A stretch of DNA of 64,000 nucleotides, taken from contig NZ_CP140255.1 of assembly GCF_034479615.1 (NCBI RefSeq), positions 1,116,001-1,180,000 of the forward strand, written 5' to 3'. Every line of letters begins with the position of its first letter. The first letter of the stretch is position 1. This stretch comes from Vreelandella neptunia (GTDB lineage Bacteria > Pseudomonadota > Gammaproteobacteria > Pseudomonadales > Halomonadaceae). A program made the translations under genes and the position numbers. The notes beneath the pieces were generated by a model. The model was given only the letters and a program-made list of their open reading frames with translations. It had not been told where the DNA came from and did no database searches. Positions 16,612 to 26,179 of the stretch are shown here, one piece after another.

Positions 16612-17478
16612 ATGACAACATTAAGTTCCAAAACCGCAGCGCCACGCTCGGTGTCAGGGTGGCGGTCGGCGCAAAGCAAGCGCATCTTGCTGACGCTTTT
16701 GGGGTGGTCGGTGGCGCTGGTGATCTTCTTTCCGATTTTCTGGATGATCCTGACCGGCTTTAAAACGGAAACAGCGGCGATTGCCGACCCCTCGCTGATT
16801 TTTTCGCCCACCTTAGAGAGCTATCAGGACGTGCATGCGCGTTCCGGCTATGCACGCTTTGCGCTCAACAGTGTCGCGGTGGCATTTGGCTCAACGTTCT
16901 TCGCGCTGCTGATTGCGATTCCTTCAGCCTATGCCATGGCCTTTTTGCCCACTAAGCGTACCAAAGGCACGCTGCTATGGATGCTCTCCACCAAAATGCT
17001 GCCCTCGGTAGGCGTGCTGGTGCCGATTTATCTCATATTCCGCGACGTTGGGCTGCTCGACACACGCACCGGTCTCATCATCATCTATACCCTGATGAAC
17101 CTGCCGATTGTGGTGTGGATGCTCTACACCTTCTTCAAGGATATGCCCAAAGACATTCTTGAAGCAGGGCGTATGGACGGCGCCTCCACTCTCCAGGAAG
17201 TGTTCTTTCTGCTGTTGCCACTCACGCTGCCCGGTATCGCCTCAACGGGCCTGCTATCGGTCATTTTGAGTTGGAACGAGGCGTTCTGGAGTCTCAACCT
17301 AACGACCTCAAGTGCTGCACCGTTAACCGCCTATATCGCCTCATTCTCAAGCCCTGAGGGGCTGTTCTGGGCCAAATTGTCCGCCGCTTCCACCATGGCG
17401 ATTGCGCCGATTTTAATACTTGGTTGGATGACCCAAAAACAAATGGTACGTGGCCTGACCTTTGGTGCCGTCAAGTAA
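16612..17478 (+). CDS. smoG: Polyol ABC transporter permease (SmoG-like)
   Basis: A 288-residue MalG-type permease with six membrane helices and an EAA loop (EAGRMDGASTLQEVFFLLLP). I place the start at the ATG at 16612 because GGGAG lies 7 bases upstream; a TTG at 16591 would add seven residues. It pairs with the permease encoded just upstream and is followed by the ATPase gene after 12 bp. Confidence 0.94.
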   Translation: MTTLSSKTAAPRSVSGWRSAQSKRILLTLLGWSVALVIFFPIFWMILTGFKTETAAIADPSLIFSPTLESYQDVHARSGYARFALNSVAVAFGSTFFALLIAIPSAYAMAFLPTKRTKGTLLWMLSTKMLPSVGVLVPIYLIFRDVGLLDTRTGLIIIYTLMNLPIVVWMLYTFFKDMPKDILEAGRMDGASTLQEVFFLLLPLTLPGIASTGLLSVILSWNEAFWSLNLTTSSAAPLTAYIASFSSPEGLFWAKLSAASTMAIAPILILGWMTQKQMVRGLTFGAVK

Positions 17479-17490
17479 AGGATCTTCCTC

Positions 17491-18642
17491 ATGGCAACAC
17501 TACAACTGAACAATATTACCAAGCGTTTCGGCGACACCGAGGTGATCAAGGGCATCGACCTTGAGGTCAATGACCGAGAATTTGTGGTCTTCGTTGGTCC
17601 CTCCGGCTGCGGTAAATCGACTCTGATGCGTATGATCGCCGGGCTGGAAAGTGCGACCGACGGCGATATTTTGATCGACGGACAGCGCATCAATGACGTC
17701 GGCCCCGCCGACCGTGGCCTCGCCATGGTGTTTCAGAGCTACGCGCTTTACCCGCATATGACGGTAGAGGGCAACATGGGCTTCAGCATGCGCTTGGCCG
17801 GAGTGCCCAAGGAGGAGCGACGCGCCAAGGTGCTGGAAGCGGCCAAAATTCTCCAGTTAGAGCCGCTGTTGGATCGTAAGCCCAAAGCGCTCTCGGGTGG
17901 TCAGCGCCAACGGGTGGCGATTGGTCGGGCGATTGTGCGTAATCCCAGCATCTTCCTGTTCGATGAGCCGCTCTCCAACTTGGATGCTGCGCTGCGGGTT
18001 CAGATGCGTATCGAGCTGGCGCGTCTGCATGATGAGCTGGACGCCACCATGATTTACGTCACCCACGACCAGATTGAAGCCATGACCATGGCGGATAAAA
18101 TCGTCGTGCTCCACGACGGCGTGGTCGAGCAGGTGGGCTCGCCAATGGCACTCTACCACCACCCCCGCAATCGCTTTGTGGCGGGCTTTATTGGCTCACC
18201 GAAAATGAATTTTCTACCGGTGACGTTGATCGGAGTAACGCCTGAAGGCGTAGCGATTCGTCTGCCCGGTGGCGGCGAGCGCAGCGTGCCGGTGGACGGT
18301 GCGCACTTGGATGCAAACGCCACCCTCGAGCTGGGTGTTCGCCCAGAACACCTGATACTCGAGGAGCAGGGGCCGCTGAGTGGGCAGATCAAAGTGCTTG
18401 AGCGCCTCGGCGGTCAAACCTCGCTCTACGTTCAAATGGACGATGAACTGATCACTATTATGGCTGATGGCGATGTGGCCTATCGGGTCAACGAGACCGT
18501 GCGTTTCGGCTTTGCCCCCGAGCGCGCTCACCTGTTTGACGCAGGCGGGCTAGCCCTACCTAGCTTGCAGCAGCATCCGCTAGCGGGGCTGACTCGCCAT
18601 GACAACCGCGCCCCCGGCTCGCCTTCTGAGGAGCCTTCATGA
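17491..18642 (+). CDS. smoK: Polyol ABC transporter ATP-binding protein (SmoK/UgpC-like)
   Basis: A 383-residue ATPase of the CUT1 type. It has Walker A (GPSGCGKST, around residue 37), the Q-loop, the signature LSGGQRQR, Walker B (IFLFDEP) and the H-loop (YVTHDQ). A C-terminal TOBE/MalK-like regulatory domain follows (residues 240-360). It energises the two permeases. The last four bases overlap the next gene (ATGA), indicating coupled translation. Confidence 0.95.
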   Translation: MATLQLNNITKRFGDTEVIKGIDLEVNDREFVVFVGPSGCGKSTLMRMIAGLESATDGDILIDGQRINDVGPADRGLAMVFQSYALYPHMTVEGNMGFSMRLAGVPKEERRAKVLEAAKILQLEPLLDRKPKALSGGQRQRVAIGRAIVRNPSIFLFDEPLSNLDAALRVQMRIELARLHDELDATMIYVTHDQIEAMTMADKIVVLHDGVVEQVGSPMALYHHPRNRFVAGFIGSPKMNFLPVTLIGVTPEGVAIRLPGGGERSVPVDGAHLDANATLELGVRPEHLILEEQGPLSGQIKVLERLGGQTSLYVQMDDELITIMADGDVAYRVNETVRFGFAPERAHLFDAGGLALPSLQQHPLAGLTRHDNRAPGSPSEEPS

Positions 18643-19322
18643 GGACGTTAATCTTTGATTGTGATGGTGTGCTGGTCGACAGCGAGGCTCTTGCGGAAGG
18701 CACACTGGTGGAGTACCTCTCCCACTGGCTGCCCGATCTGAACATCGACCAGGAATTAGGTCAAGCGCTGGGGATGACCACGGCGGCTATTCTCGCTCAT
18801 CTCGAAGCGCTAAGCGCCCACATGTTGCCATTGGACGCCACAGAACAGGTAGATACCGCTATCGAGGCCCGATTGGCGCAGGAGCTTAAAGCTATAGACG
18901 GCGCCGACAAGGCGATTCGTGGCATTACCTTGGAAAAGGCGGTGGTTTCCAACAGTCGGCGCAGCCGCGTATTGGCATCACTGGCAAGCACTGGGTTGGC
19001 CGATGCGTTGGGCGAGGTGCCCATTTTTACCGCTGATCAGGTAGCGCACCCCAAGCCCGACCCCGCACTCTACCGATTGGCGGCATCTCACTTAGGCCAA
19101 GTGCCGCGTGACTGCCTGGTGGTAGAAGATAGCGTGGCCGGGGTGACGGCCGCCCGTGCTGCGGGTATGTGCGTGATTGGGTTTGTCGGCGCCAGCCATG
19201 TGGATGTTGATCAAGCGGCGCGCCTTACTCAAGTCGGTGCCTGGCGTATTTTAGAACATATGCACGGCCTGGAAGCCTTGGTGGACGAATGGCAAGCCAA
19301 GGGTTCCAGCTGTTCGCCTTAA
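18639..19322 (+). CDS. HAD-family hydrolase (beta-phosphoglucomutase/phosphatase-like)
   Basis: A 227-residue HAD hydrolase of subfamily IA. Motif I is FDCDGVLVDSE with nucleophile D7 and acid/base D9; motif III/IV is visible as HPKPDPALY and VEDSVAGVTAA. It is most like sugar phosphatases of the YniC/GS1 type or beta-phosphoglucomutases. In a polyol operon a role in dephosphorylating a sugar or polyol phosphate, for detoxification or inducer control, is plausible but unproven. It overlaps the ATPase gene by 4 bp. Confidence 0.9.
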   Translation: MRTLIFDCDGVLVDSEALAEGTLVEYLSHWLPDLNIDQELGQALGMTTAAILAHLEALSAHMLPLDATEQVDTAIEARLAQELKAIDGADKAIRGITLEKAVVSNSRRSRVLASLASTGLADALGEVPIFTADQVAHPKPDPALYRLAASHLGQVPRDCLVVEDSVAGVTAARAAGMCVIGFVGASHVDVDQAARLTQVGAWRILEHMHGLEALVDEWQAKGSSCSP

Positions 19323-19335
19323 CGAGAGCATGACG

Positions 19336-20121
19336 ATGAAACTAACCAACAAAATCGCGGTGATTACTGGCGGCGCGCGGGGCATCGGCTTGGCCATTGC
19401 CCAGCGTTATTTAAGCGAAGGCGCCAGCGTGGTTGTGGCGGATATTGATCGGGCCGCTATCGATGATGCTTTAGCGACGCTGCAGCAGCAGGCGCCTGCC
19501 GAAAAAGTGATGGGGGTCGAGCTGAATGTCTGCGATCAGGCCTCGATCGATGCCATGGTTAAAACGGTAATAGAGCGCTTTGGTGGCATCGATATTTTGG
19601 TCAATAACGCTGCCATCTTTGATATGGCGCCGGTGCTAGAGGTGACCGAGGAGAGCTTCGATAAGCAGTTTGCGGTCAATACCAAAGGCATGTTTTTTAC
19701 CCTGCAGGCGGTTGCCCGTTCGATGGTGGCCCGTGGCCAGGGTGGCAAAATCATTAATATGGCCTCCCAGGCAGGCCGCCGTGGTGAAGCCCTGGTAAGC
19801 GTTTACTGCGCCAGCAAAGCGGCTGTCATCAGTCTTACCCAATCCAGTGGGCTGGATCTGATCAAACACGGTATCAACGTTAACGGCATTGCCCCAGGGG
19901 TTGTGGACACGCCGATGTGGGAAGAGGTCGACGCAATGTTTGCCCGTTACGAGAACCGTCCGCTCGGCGAGAAAAAACGCTTGGTGGGCGAGGCGGTGCC
20001 GTTTGGGCGTATGGGGCTCCCCGAAGATCACACCGGCGCGGCGCTGTTCTTGGCCAGCCAAGACAGTGATTACGTGGTCGCCCAGACACTCAATGTCGAT
20101 GGCGGCAACTGGATGAGCTGA
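19336..20121 (+). CDS. smoS: Sorbitol dehydrogenase-type SDR (SmoS-like)
   Basis: A 261-residue classical short-chain dehydrogenase expected to oxidise D-sorbitol to D-fructose with NAD. The cofactor motif TGGARGIG is at residues 11-18, NNAA is present, and the catalytic Y-x-x-x-K is in YCASKAAV. The close likeness to L-iditol/sorbitol dehydrogenases and the position beside a polyol ABC transporter support the substrate. I use the ATG at 19336 because GAGAG lies 7 bases upstream; an ATG 6 bases earlier is too close to it. Confidence 0.92.
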   Translation: MKLTNKIAVITGGARGIGLAIAQRYLSEGASVVVADIDRAAIDDALATLQQQAPAEKVMGVELNVCDQASIDAMVKTVIERFGGIDILVNNAAIFDMAPVLEVTEESFDKQFAVNTKGMFFTLQAVARSMVARGQGGKIINMASQAGRRGEALVSVYCASKAAVISLTQSSGLDLIKHGINVNGIAPGVVDTPMWEEVDAMFARYENRPLGEKKRLVGEAVPFGRMGLPEDHTGAALFLASQDSDYVVAQTLNVDGGNWMS

Positions 20122-20128
20122 GGTGGCC

Positions 20129-20749
20129 ATGACCCCTGATCTTGATACGTTAGCCCATCAGATTATTCGCGCCGCCGAAGGCGCCTCACGCTATCTGGTC
20201 GCACTAGCAGGGCCGCCGGGGGCGGGGAAATCCTATCGCAGCGTCCAGCTCTGTGATGCCATTAATCAGCACCTGCCGGGCCAGGCAGGGCTAGTGCCCA
20301 TGGATGGCTACCACTTCGATAACGCTGTGCTGGGCGAGGAGCAGGTGCCGATAAAAGGCGCGCCCCATACCTTCGATGTGGAGGGGTTGCGCTGCGACCT
20401 CGAGCGCATCCGCCAGGCTAGCCACCCGGTAGCGGTACCGGTTTTTGACCGCCCGTTGGATCTAGCCCGTGCCGGTGGACGATTGATCACCCTTGAGCAG
20501 CGAATCGTTATTGTCGAGGGCAACTACCTGCTGCTTGACCGCTCCCCCTGGCGCGAACTGCGACCGCTGTTCGATTGGACGCTATTTTTAGACGTCGATG
20601 ACGTTGTGCTGGTTGAGCGGCTGATCAATCGCTGGCTTGAGATGGGCCAGGGGCGAGCCGGGGCGCTGGAGCGCACCCATCACAAAGATATGCTCAACGC
20701 TCAGTTGGTGAAGAGTTGCTGTTTGCCGCCCGATCAGCGCTGGCGCTAG
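20129..20749 (+). CDS. P-loop kinase of the uridine kinase/YggC/FrcK-like family
   Basis: A 206-residue P-loop kinase. Walker A is GPPGAGKS near residue 26, and the family block MDGYHFDNAVL and the later VEGNYLLLD are present. Relatives include E. coli YggC and the FrcK kinase of rhizobial fructose transport loci. Both dehydrogenases in the operon yield fructose, so a sugar kinase, perhaps a fructokinase, is a reasonable guess. The frame ends soon after the usual terminal region (MLNAQLVKS), so it seems complete. The start at 20129 follows GAGG by 5 bases. Confidence 0.8.
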   Translation: MTPDLDTLAHQIIRAAEGASRYLVALAGPPGAGKSYRSVQLCDAINQHLPGQAGLVPMDGYHFDNAVLGEEQVPIKGAPHTFDVEGLRCDLERIRQASHPVAVPVFDRPLDLARAGGRLITLEQRIVIVEGNYLLLDRSPWRELRPLFDWTLFLDVDDVVLVERLINRWLEMGQGRAGALERTHHKDMLNAQLVKSCCLPPDQRWR

Positions 20750-20821
20750 CGCTCTATATCGCCACTTGTTACCTGCCATATTCACCCCAACGCGCCAAGC
20801 AGGCCTTGGCTGGAGAGTCCC

Positions 20822-22327
20822 ATGACCCGACTTAACAATCACAACCTGGGCAAGCTAACCGACGATGTTGCCAAATCTAATTACGTTGCCAAACCTCAGT
20901 ATGACCGCAAGACTCTCACCCCTGGCATCGTACATATTGGGGTAGGCGGCTTTCACCGCGCCCACCAAGCGATGTATCTGGATGCATTGATGAACCAGGG
21001 CGAGGCGCTGGATTGGGGCATTGTCGGCGTAGGCGTGATGCCTGGCGACAAACGCATGCAGCTGGCGCTGGCAGCGCAGGATTACCTCTACACCCTGGTG
21101 GTGAAACACCCCGATGGCCAGTATGAGCCGCGGGTCATTGGCAGTATGGTGAATTACCTGTTTGCACCGGAAGACACCGAGGCAGTCATTGAGCAGATGG
21201 CTGATCCGGCGATTCGCATTGTATCCTTGACGGTAACCGAAGGCGGCTACAATTTTCATCCGGTGAGTGGCGAGTTCGATCTCAATAATTCCCAGGTGCG
21301 CGCCGATCTTGCCAACCCCACCCACCCCACCACCAGCTTCGGGCTGGTGGTGGAAGCGCTCGCCCGCCGCCGTGCGCGGGGTATTGCGCCGTTTACCGTG
21401 ATGTCCTGCGATAATATTCAAGGTAACGGCGATGTAGCCAAGCGTATGTTTGGCGCCTATGCCCAGGCGCGTGACGCCGAGTTAGGCGCTTGGCTTGCCA
21501 GCGAGGTGGCGTTTCCCAACGCCATGGTGGATCGCATTACTCCGGTGACGTCGTCCACGGATATTGATGAACTGAGGCAGCGCTTTGGCGTAGAGGACGC
21601 CTGGCCGGTAGTCTGTGAACCCTTCACCCAGTGGGTGTTGGAAGATCACTTCCCCCTTGGGCGTCCGGCGTTTGATAAAGTGGGTGTTCAAGTCGTGGCG
21701 GATGTCGAGCCCTACGAACTGATGAAACTGCGCCTGCTCAACGCCAGCCACCAAGCGCTGACCTATTTTGGCTATTTGGCCGGATACCGCTACGCCCATG
21801 AGGTGTGCCAAGATCCGCTATTCGTTGATTTTTTACTGGGCTATATGCGCGAAGAGGGCACGCCGACCCTGGCGCCGGTGCCGGGGGTTGATTTGGAAAC
21901 CTACCGCCTAACGCTGATTGAGCGCTTCGCCAACCCGCAAATCAAAGATACCCTGGCGCGGCTCTGTGCCGAGAGCTCTGACCGCATTCCTAAATGGCTA
22001 GTGCCGGTGATTCGCCAGCAGTTGGCACAAGATGGTGAAATAGAGCGCAGCGCCGCCGTGGTGGCTAGCTGGGCACGCTACGCTGAAGGGGTGGACGAGC
22101 ATGGCGAGCCCATCGAGATTGTCGATCGCTTGAAAGCGCCGCTCATGGCGATTGCTGCGGAGAACCGTCAGCGACCAACGGCCTTTATCGAAAATCGCGA
22201 GCTGTTTGGCGACTTAATCGACAGCACCCGTTTTGTGGAAGCCTATCTAGCTGCTCTAAGTTCCCTGCACGAACGTGGCGCACGCGCTACGCTAGAGGGT
22301 CTGGCGTCGTCCAAAGGAACATTGTGA
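20822..22327 (+). CDS. mtlK: Mannitol dehydrogenase family protein (MtlK-like polyol dehydrogenase)
   Basis: A 501-residue long-chain dehydrogenase of the mannitol/fructuronate family, the usual length for bacterial mannitol 2-dehydrogenase. It oxidises D-mannitol to D-fructose and in many bacteria also D-arabitol to D-xylulose. The N-terminal Rossmann region contains HIGVGGFHRAHQAMYLD, and the catalytic-domain block KLRLLNASHQAL carries the conserved lysine. It follows the kinase gene after about 70 bp with its own ribosome site (GGAGAG). Xylulokinase follows with a one-base overlap, which suits arabitol use. Confidence 0.94.
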   Translation: MTRLNNHNLGKLTDDVAKSNYVAKPQYDRKTLTPGIVHIGVGGFHRAHQAMYLDALMNQGEALDWGIVGVGVMPGDKRMQLALAAQDYLYTLVVKHPDGQYEPRVIGSMVNYLFAPEDTEAVIEQMADPAIRIVSLTVTEGGYNFHPVSGEFDLNNSQVRADLANPTHPTTSFGLVVEALARRRARGIAPFTVMSCDNIQGNGDVAKRMFGAYAQARDAELGAWLASEVAFPNAMVDRITPVTSSTDIDELRQRFGVEDAWPVVCEPFTQWVLEDHFPLGRPAFDKVGVQVVADVEPYELMKLRLLNASHQALTYFGYLAGYRYAHEVCQDPLFVDFLLGYMREEGTPTLAPVPGVDLETYRLTLIERFANPQIKDTLARLCAESSDRIPKWLVPVIRQQLAQDGEIERSAAVVASWARYAEGVDEHGEPIEIVDRLKAPLMAIAAENRQRPTAFIENRELFGDLIDSTRFVEAYLAALSSLHERGARATLEGLASSKGTL

Positions 22328-23814
22328 TGTATATCGGGGTAGATTGCGGTACCCAGAGTACCAAGGTAGTGGTGGTAGACGTTGAGCGGGGCAAGATTCT
22401 GGCTGAAGCAAGCCGCCCTCATCACCTGGACGAGGGCGAAAATGGTCGCCGAGAGCAGGCGCCCGCGGAGTGGCTAGCCGCCTTGAAAGCGGCGTTTTTT
22501 GCCGCGTTGGATAAAGCCGCTGTATCGGCTAGCCAAGTGCGCGGCATTGGTGTCTCTGGCCAGCAGCACGGCATGGTCGCGCTCGATGGCGAAGGCGTGC
22601 CGGTCTATCCAGCCAAGCTGTGGTGCGATACCGAGACCAGCGCCCAGAACGCTGATTTGGTTACCCGCCTTGGCGGCGAAGCAGGTTGCTTAGAGAAGCT
22701 GGGACTGGTGCTGCAAACCGGCTATACCGCGTCTAAAGTCGCTTGGCTACGGGAGCATCAGCCGGATGCGTATCGACGCATTGAGAGCCTGCTGCTGCCT
22801 CACGACTATCTCAATTTTTGGCTAACCGGTGAACGGGTCACCGAGGCGGGCGATGCTTCCGGCACTGGCTACTTCGATACCCGTAAGCGCTGCTGGCAGC
22901 TGGATGTTTTTGCAGAGATAGCCCCAGAACTAGACCCGGCGCGGGTATTGCCCCAGCTGCTGGAAGCCCATGAACCGGTAGGCTTTGTGTGCTCGGCGGT
23001 GGCCCGCGAACTTGGGCTTGGCGATCAGGTTGTCGTCTCCTCCGGCGGTGGTGACAATATGCTGGGTGCCATTGGCACTGGCAATATTACCCCAGGGCTC
23101 ATTACGCTGAGTTTAGGCACCTCCGGCACCGTTTGCGCTTACTCGGCTGACCCTGTTGAATGCGATAGCGCCATGGTCGCCAACTTCTGCTCCAGCACCG
23201 GTGGCTGGCTGCCGTTGATCTGCACGATGAACGTTACTTCGGCCACTACGCGGGTGCGCGAGCTGTTTGGCTTGGATCTGGCCGCCTTTGGCGAAAAAGT
23301 AGCCAGCGCGCCGATAGGGGCCGAGGGCGTTACCGTGCTGCCGTTTTTCAACGGCGAGCGGGTGCCGATGCTGCCCGACGCCTCCGCGGACTTTCTTTGC
23401 CTGACCAGCCTGAATACCACTCAGGCTAATTTGTGCCGGGCCGTGGTGGAGGGGGCCACTTTCGGGCTACGCTATGGGCTGGAATTGTTGGGTGATTTAA
23501 CCGCCGGGGCGAGTCAGATTCGATTGATCGGTGGCGGCGCTAACAGCCCCGTATGGCGGCAGATGGTAGCGGACATCACCGGTACCCAGGTGATTTGCCC
23601 TGAGATTACCGATGCGGCCGCGCTTGGCGCCGCGATACAGGCGGCCTGGTGTGACCAGCGTGCAGAGGGCGTAACACTGGAAGCACTGTGTGAGCGGCTT
23701 GTCCATTTGGATGCCAAGTCGGTGGCTGACCCACAACCAGAGAGTGTGGCCGCTTACCAACCCATTTATACGCGTTATTGCGCAGCACTTGAACAACGCC
23801 ATGGCGGCGCTTAA
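22327..23814 (+). CDS. xylB: Xylulokinase
   Basis: A 495-residue FGGY-family kinase phosphorylating D-xylulose to xylulose 5-phosphate. The N-terminal ATP-binding motif is [15 protein letters not shown], the sugar-binding block is [12 protein letters not shown], and the C-terminal signature region is [16 protein letters not shown]. The start ATG shares one base with the upstream stop (TGATG); a GTG one codon earlier also exists. Together with MtlK it would allow growth on D-arabitol or xylulose. Confidence 0.94.
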   Translation: MYIGVDCGTQSTKVVVVDVERGKILAEASRPHHLDEGENGRREQAPAEWLAALKAAFFAALDKAAVSASQVRGIGVSGQQHGMVALDGEGVPVYPAKLWCDTETSAQNADLVTRLGGEAGCLEKLGLVLQTGYTASKVAWLREHQPDAYRRIESLLLPHDYLNFWLTGERVTEAGDASGTGYFDTRKRCWQLDVFAEIAPELDPARVLPQLLEAHEPVGFVCSAVARELGLGDQVVVSSGGGDNMLGAIGTGNITPGLITLSLGTSGTVCAYSADPVECDSAMVANFCSSTGGWLPLICTMNVTSATTRVRELFGLDLAAFGEKVASAPIGAEGVTVLPFFNGERVPMLPDASADFLCLTSLNTTQANLCRAVVEGATFGLRYGLELLGDLTAGASQIRLIGGGANSPVWRQMVADITGTQVICPEITDAAALGAAIQAAWCDQRAEGVTLEALCERLVHLDAKSVADPQPESVAAYQPIYTRYCAALEQRHGGA

Positions 23815-23834
23815 ACGCATACCAAGGAGATTTT

Positions 23835-24788
23835 ATGACCAGCCAGCTGCAACAGTTAAAGCAACATTCGCTTGTCGTCGCCGACACAGGAGATCTTGAG
23901 GCTATTCGCCGTTATCAGCCCCAGGATGCCACCACTAACCCGTCGCTGCTGCTCAAGGCATTTAGTCTGTCCGGTTATCAAGCGCTGATCGACGAAGAGC
24001 TGAGCAGCGTAAAAGCCTCTGGTGGCAGCCGTGAAGAGCAGGTCAAGCATGCCGTTGACCGTCTGGCGGTGGCGATGGGCAGTGAGATTTCCGCCGTGGT
24101 ACCGGGCCGTGTCTCCACCGAAGTGGCTGCTCGATTGTCGTTTGATACTCAGGCCAGCATCGCCAAGGCCCATGAGTTAATCGAACTGTACGACGCCCGC
24201 GGCGTGTCGCGGGATCGCGTGCTGATCAAGCTCGCCTCCACCTGGGAAGGGATTCGTGCCGCCGAGGTGCTTGAGCGTGAGGGCATTCAGTGCAACCTGA
24301 CGCTACTGTTCAGTGATGCCCAAGCCCAGGCCTGCTTTGATGCCGGGGTGTTTTTGATTTCTCCCTTTGTCGGCCGCGTGACCGATTGGTATAAAAAAGA
24401 GACCGGCAACGACTACACGCCGGAAAACGACCCGGGCGTTCAGTTTGTTCAGGGTGTTTGTGAGCGCGCCAACCAGGGTGGCTACGACACCGTTGTAATG
24501 GGCGCAAGTTTCCGCACCACTGGCCAGGTGCTTGCCTTAGCAGGCTGCCCAAGGCTAACGATCTCGCCTGCCTTGCTAGAAGAGCTGGATGCCACCGAAG
24601 GCAGTGTCACCGCGCAAATTCAATCGGGTAAAGGCAGTGGCAAACCGACTGAGCCGCTGAGCGAAACCGCCTTCCGCTGGGGCCACAATCAAGACGCCAT
24701 GGCCAACGACAAGCTCGCTGAAGGTATCCGCCGCTTCCACGATGATCAGCTGGAACTGGAATCATTGATCGATAAACGCTTGAGTTAA
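23835..24788 (+). CDS. tal: Transaldolase
   Basis: A 317-residue transaldolase of the TalB type, which moves a dihydroxyacetone unit between sugar phosphates in the pentose phosphate pathway. The N-terminal signature is [12 protein letters not shown], and the Schiff-base lysine is in [11 protein letters not shown] (around residue 132). It is 20 bp after xylB and serves to channel xylulose 5-phosphate and fructose 6-phosphate. The ribosome site is AAGGAG. Confidence 0.96.
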   Translation: MTSQLQQLKQHSLVVADTGDLEAIRRYQPQDATTNPSLLLKAFSLSGYQALIDEELSSVKASGGSREEQVKHAVDRLAVAMGSEISAVVPGRVSTEVAARLSFDTQASIAKAHELIELYDARGVSRDRVLIKLASTWEGIRAAEVLEREGIQCNLTLLFSDAQAQACFDAGVFLISPFVGRVTDWYKKETGNDYTPENDPGVQFVQGVCERANQGGYDTVVMGASFRTTGQVLALAGCPRLTISPALLEELDATEGSVTAQIQSGKGSGKPTEPLSETAFRWGHNQDAMANDKLAEGIRRFHDDQLELESLIDKRLS

Positions 24789-24832
24789 GCTACCAATCTT
24801 AGGACGTACTCATCCCTATGGAGAGTCGCACT

Positions 24833-25675
24833 ATGGATGCCACCCTGAGCCAACTGCTCGAGTCTATCGAGTTAACCCCCACCGGCGGTTTGCAGCCGCT
24901 AAGTGGGGGTGATATTGCTGCCGTTTATCGCTTGGAGACACAGCACGGGCAGGTGGTGATTAAGCACGATGACGCGGCGCGAGTACGCGGTGAAGCCGAG
25001 GGGCTAGGTGCCTTGCGCAGCGCCTGCGAGAAGCTTGCGGTGCCGGAAGTGCTAGGTTTATCGGCGGGCTGGCTGGTCATTGAGTCATTAGACACAGTGC
25101 CCGTGGAGCCGAAGAGCGAGGCCGCGCTTGGTGAAGGGCTGCGCGGCCTGCACAGCGTAATTGGCGATGCCCACGGCTGGCATCAAGATAATGCCTGTGG
25201 GCAAACGCCTCAGCCGAATACCCCGCTTAGCGACGGACGAGCTTTTCAGCGCGAGCGTCGCCTACTTCCCCTGTGTGAGGCGTGCCACCAACGTGGTCTA
25301 TTGAGTAATGAGCTGCGAGGGCGTATCGAGCGCTTAGCCCATGATTTAGAGCGCTGGTTGCCGAATGCACCGCCCAGCTTGCTACACGGCGATTGTTGGT
25401 CGGGGAATGTGCTTTTCACTACCAGGGGACCAGCGCTTATCGATCCGGCCGTTTATCGCCACTACCCGGAAGTTGATGTGGCGATGCTGACACTATTTGG
25501 TTCGCCAGGGGAGGCCTTTTTTGACGCCTACTGGAACGGCAACGCCCCGACCGAATGGCCGAGGCGTGAAGCCCTGTTTCAGCTCTATCCGCTGCTGAAT
25601 CACCTGCTGCTGTTCGGTGCCGGTTACCGTTCGGCGGTTGAACGCAGCGTGGTGAGGCTCGAGTCTTTCAGCTGA
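24833..25675 (+). CDS. Fructosamine kinase family protein
   Basis: A 280-residue member of the fructosamine/ketosamine-3-kinase family (APH fold), like E. coli YniA. The kinase motifs SLLHGDCWSGN (catalytic loop) and LIDPAVYRHYPEVD are intact. These enzymes phosphorylate sugar adducts on protein lysines, leading to deglycation. Its place at the end of a fructose-generating operon suggests repair of fructose-derived damage, which is inference. I use the ATG at 24833, with GGAGAG upstream; an ATG 15 bases earlier is possible. The stop is 3 bp from the convergent cyanase stop. Confidence 0.88.
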   Translation: MDATLSQLLESIELTPTGGLQPLSGGDIAAVYRLETQHGQVVIKHDDAARVRGEAEGLGALRSACEKLAVPEVLGLSAGWLVIESLDTVPVEPKSEAALGEGLRGLHSVIGDAHGWHQDNACGQTPQPNTPLSDGRAFQRERRLLPLCEACHQRGLLSNELRGRIERLAHDLERWLPNAPPSLLHGDCWSGNVLFTTRGPALIDPAVYRHYPEVDVAMLTLFGSPGEAFFDAYWNGNAPTEWPRREALFQLYPLLNHLLLFGAGYRSAVERSVVRLESFS

Positions 25676-25678
25676 GTC

Positions 25679-26119
25679 TTACCAAGACTTATAGGGCAAA
25701 AACTTGCCGTTCATGGTGAGTAATACCCGGTCGCCTTTGGGATCTTCGATTTTGTCGACCTCCATAGTGAAGTCGATGGCGCTCATGATGCCGTCGCCAA
25801 ACTTCTCCTGTACCACGTCTTTAAGAGTCTCCCCGTAAACGCCGACAACTTCATACAGGCGGTAGATGAACGGGTCTTGGGGAATCGCTTCATCCCAGGC
25901 TTTGGTAGGGAAGGCCACCAGGGCGTCGGTGACATCACTCTCCACACCCAGTGTGTCGCAAAGCTTAGCGGCAACCTCTTGGCTGGCGCTGTTCATACCG
26001 TAACAGGCGGAGGCGACCCAGACTGGCGACATGTTGACCGCTTTACCAATATCATCCCAGCTCATCTTTTTACGCGCTTTGGCGGCGAGCAGGGTGTGAC
26101 GCATTTCGAGCTTATCCAT
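25679..26119 (-). CDS. cynS: Cyanate hydratase (cyanase)
   Basis: A 146-residue cyanase that converts cyanate and bicarbonate to ammonia and CO2. Compared with E. coli CynS (156 residues) it lacks about 10 N-terminal residues. The catalytic Arg, Glu and Ser are all visible: the Arg and Glu in YRLYEVVGVYG and the Ser in FGDGIMSAID. It is second in an operon with the FNT channel gene, 60 bp apart, and has its own ribosome site (AAAGGAG). Control is probably by the sigma54 promoter at 27155-27169. Confidence 0.96.
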   Translation of the reverse strand: MDKLEMRHTLLAAKARKKMSWDDIGKAVNMSPVWVASACYGMNSASQEVAAKLCDTLGVESDVTDALVAFPTKAWDEAIPQDPFIYRLYEVVGVYGETLKDVVQEKFGDGIMSAIDFTMEVDKIEDPKGDRVLLTMNGKFLPYKSW

Positions 26120-26179
26120 GATGGTTCTCCTTTATAGGGGAGGGCGTTTGAAGCCCTTTTTTTGCCTAATAGGCTGTGA

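Noticed and set aside
20129..20749. Frameshift at the end of the P-loop kinase
   Set aside because: The frame ends shortly after the usual C-terminal region and no continuation in another frame was evident.
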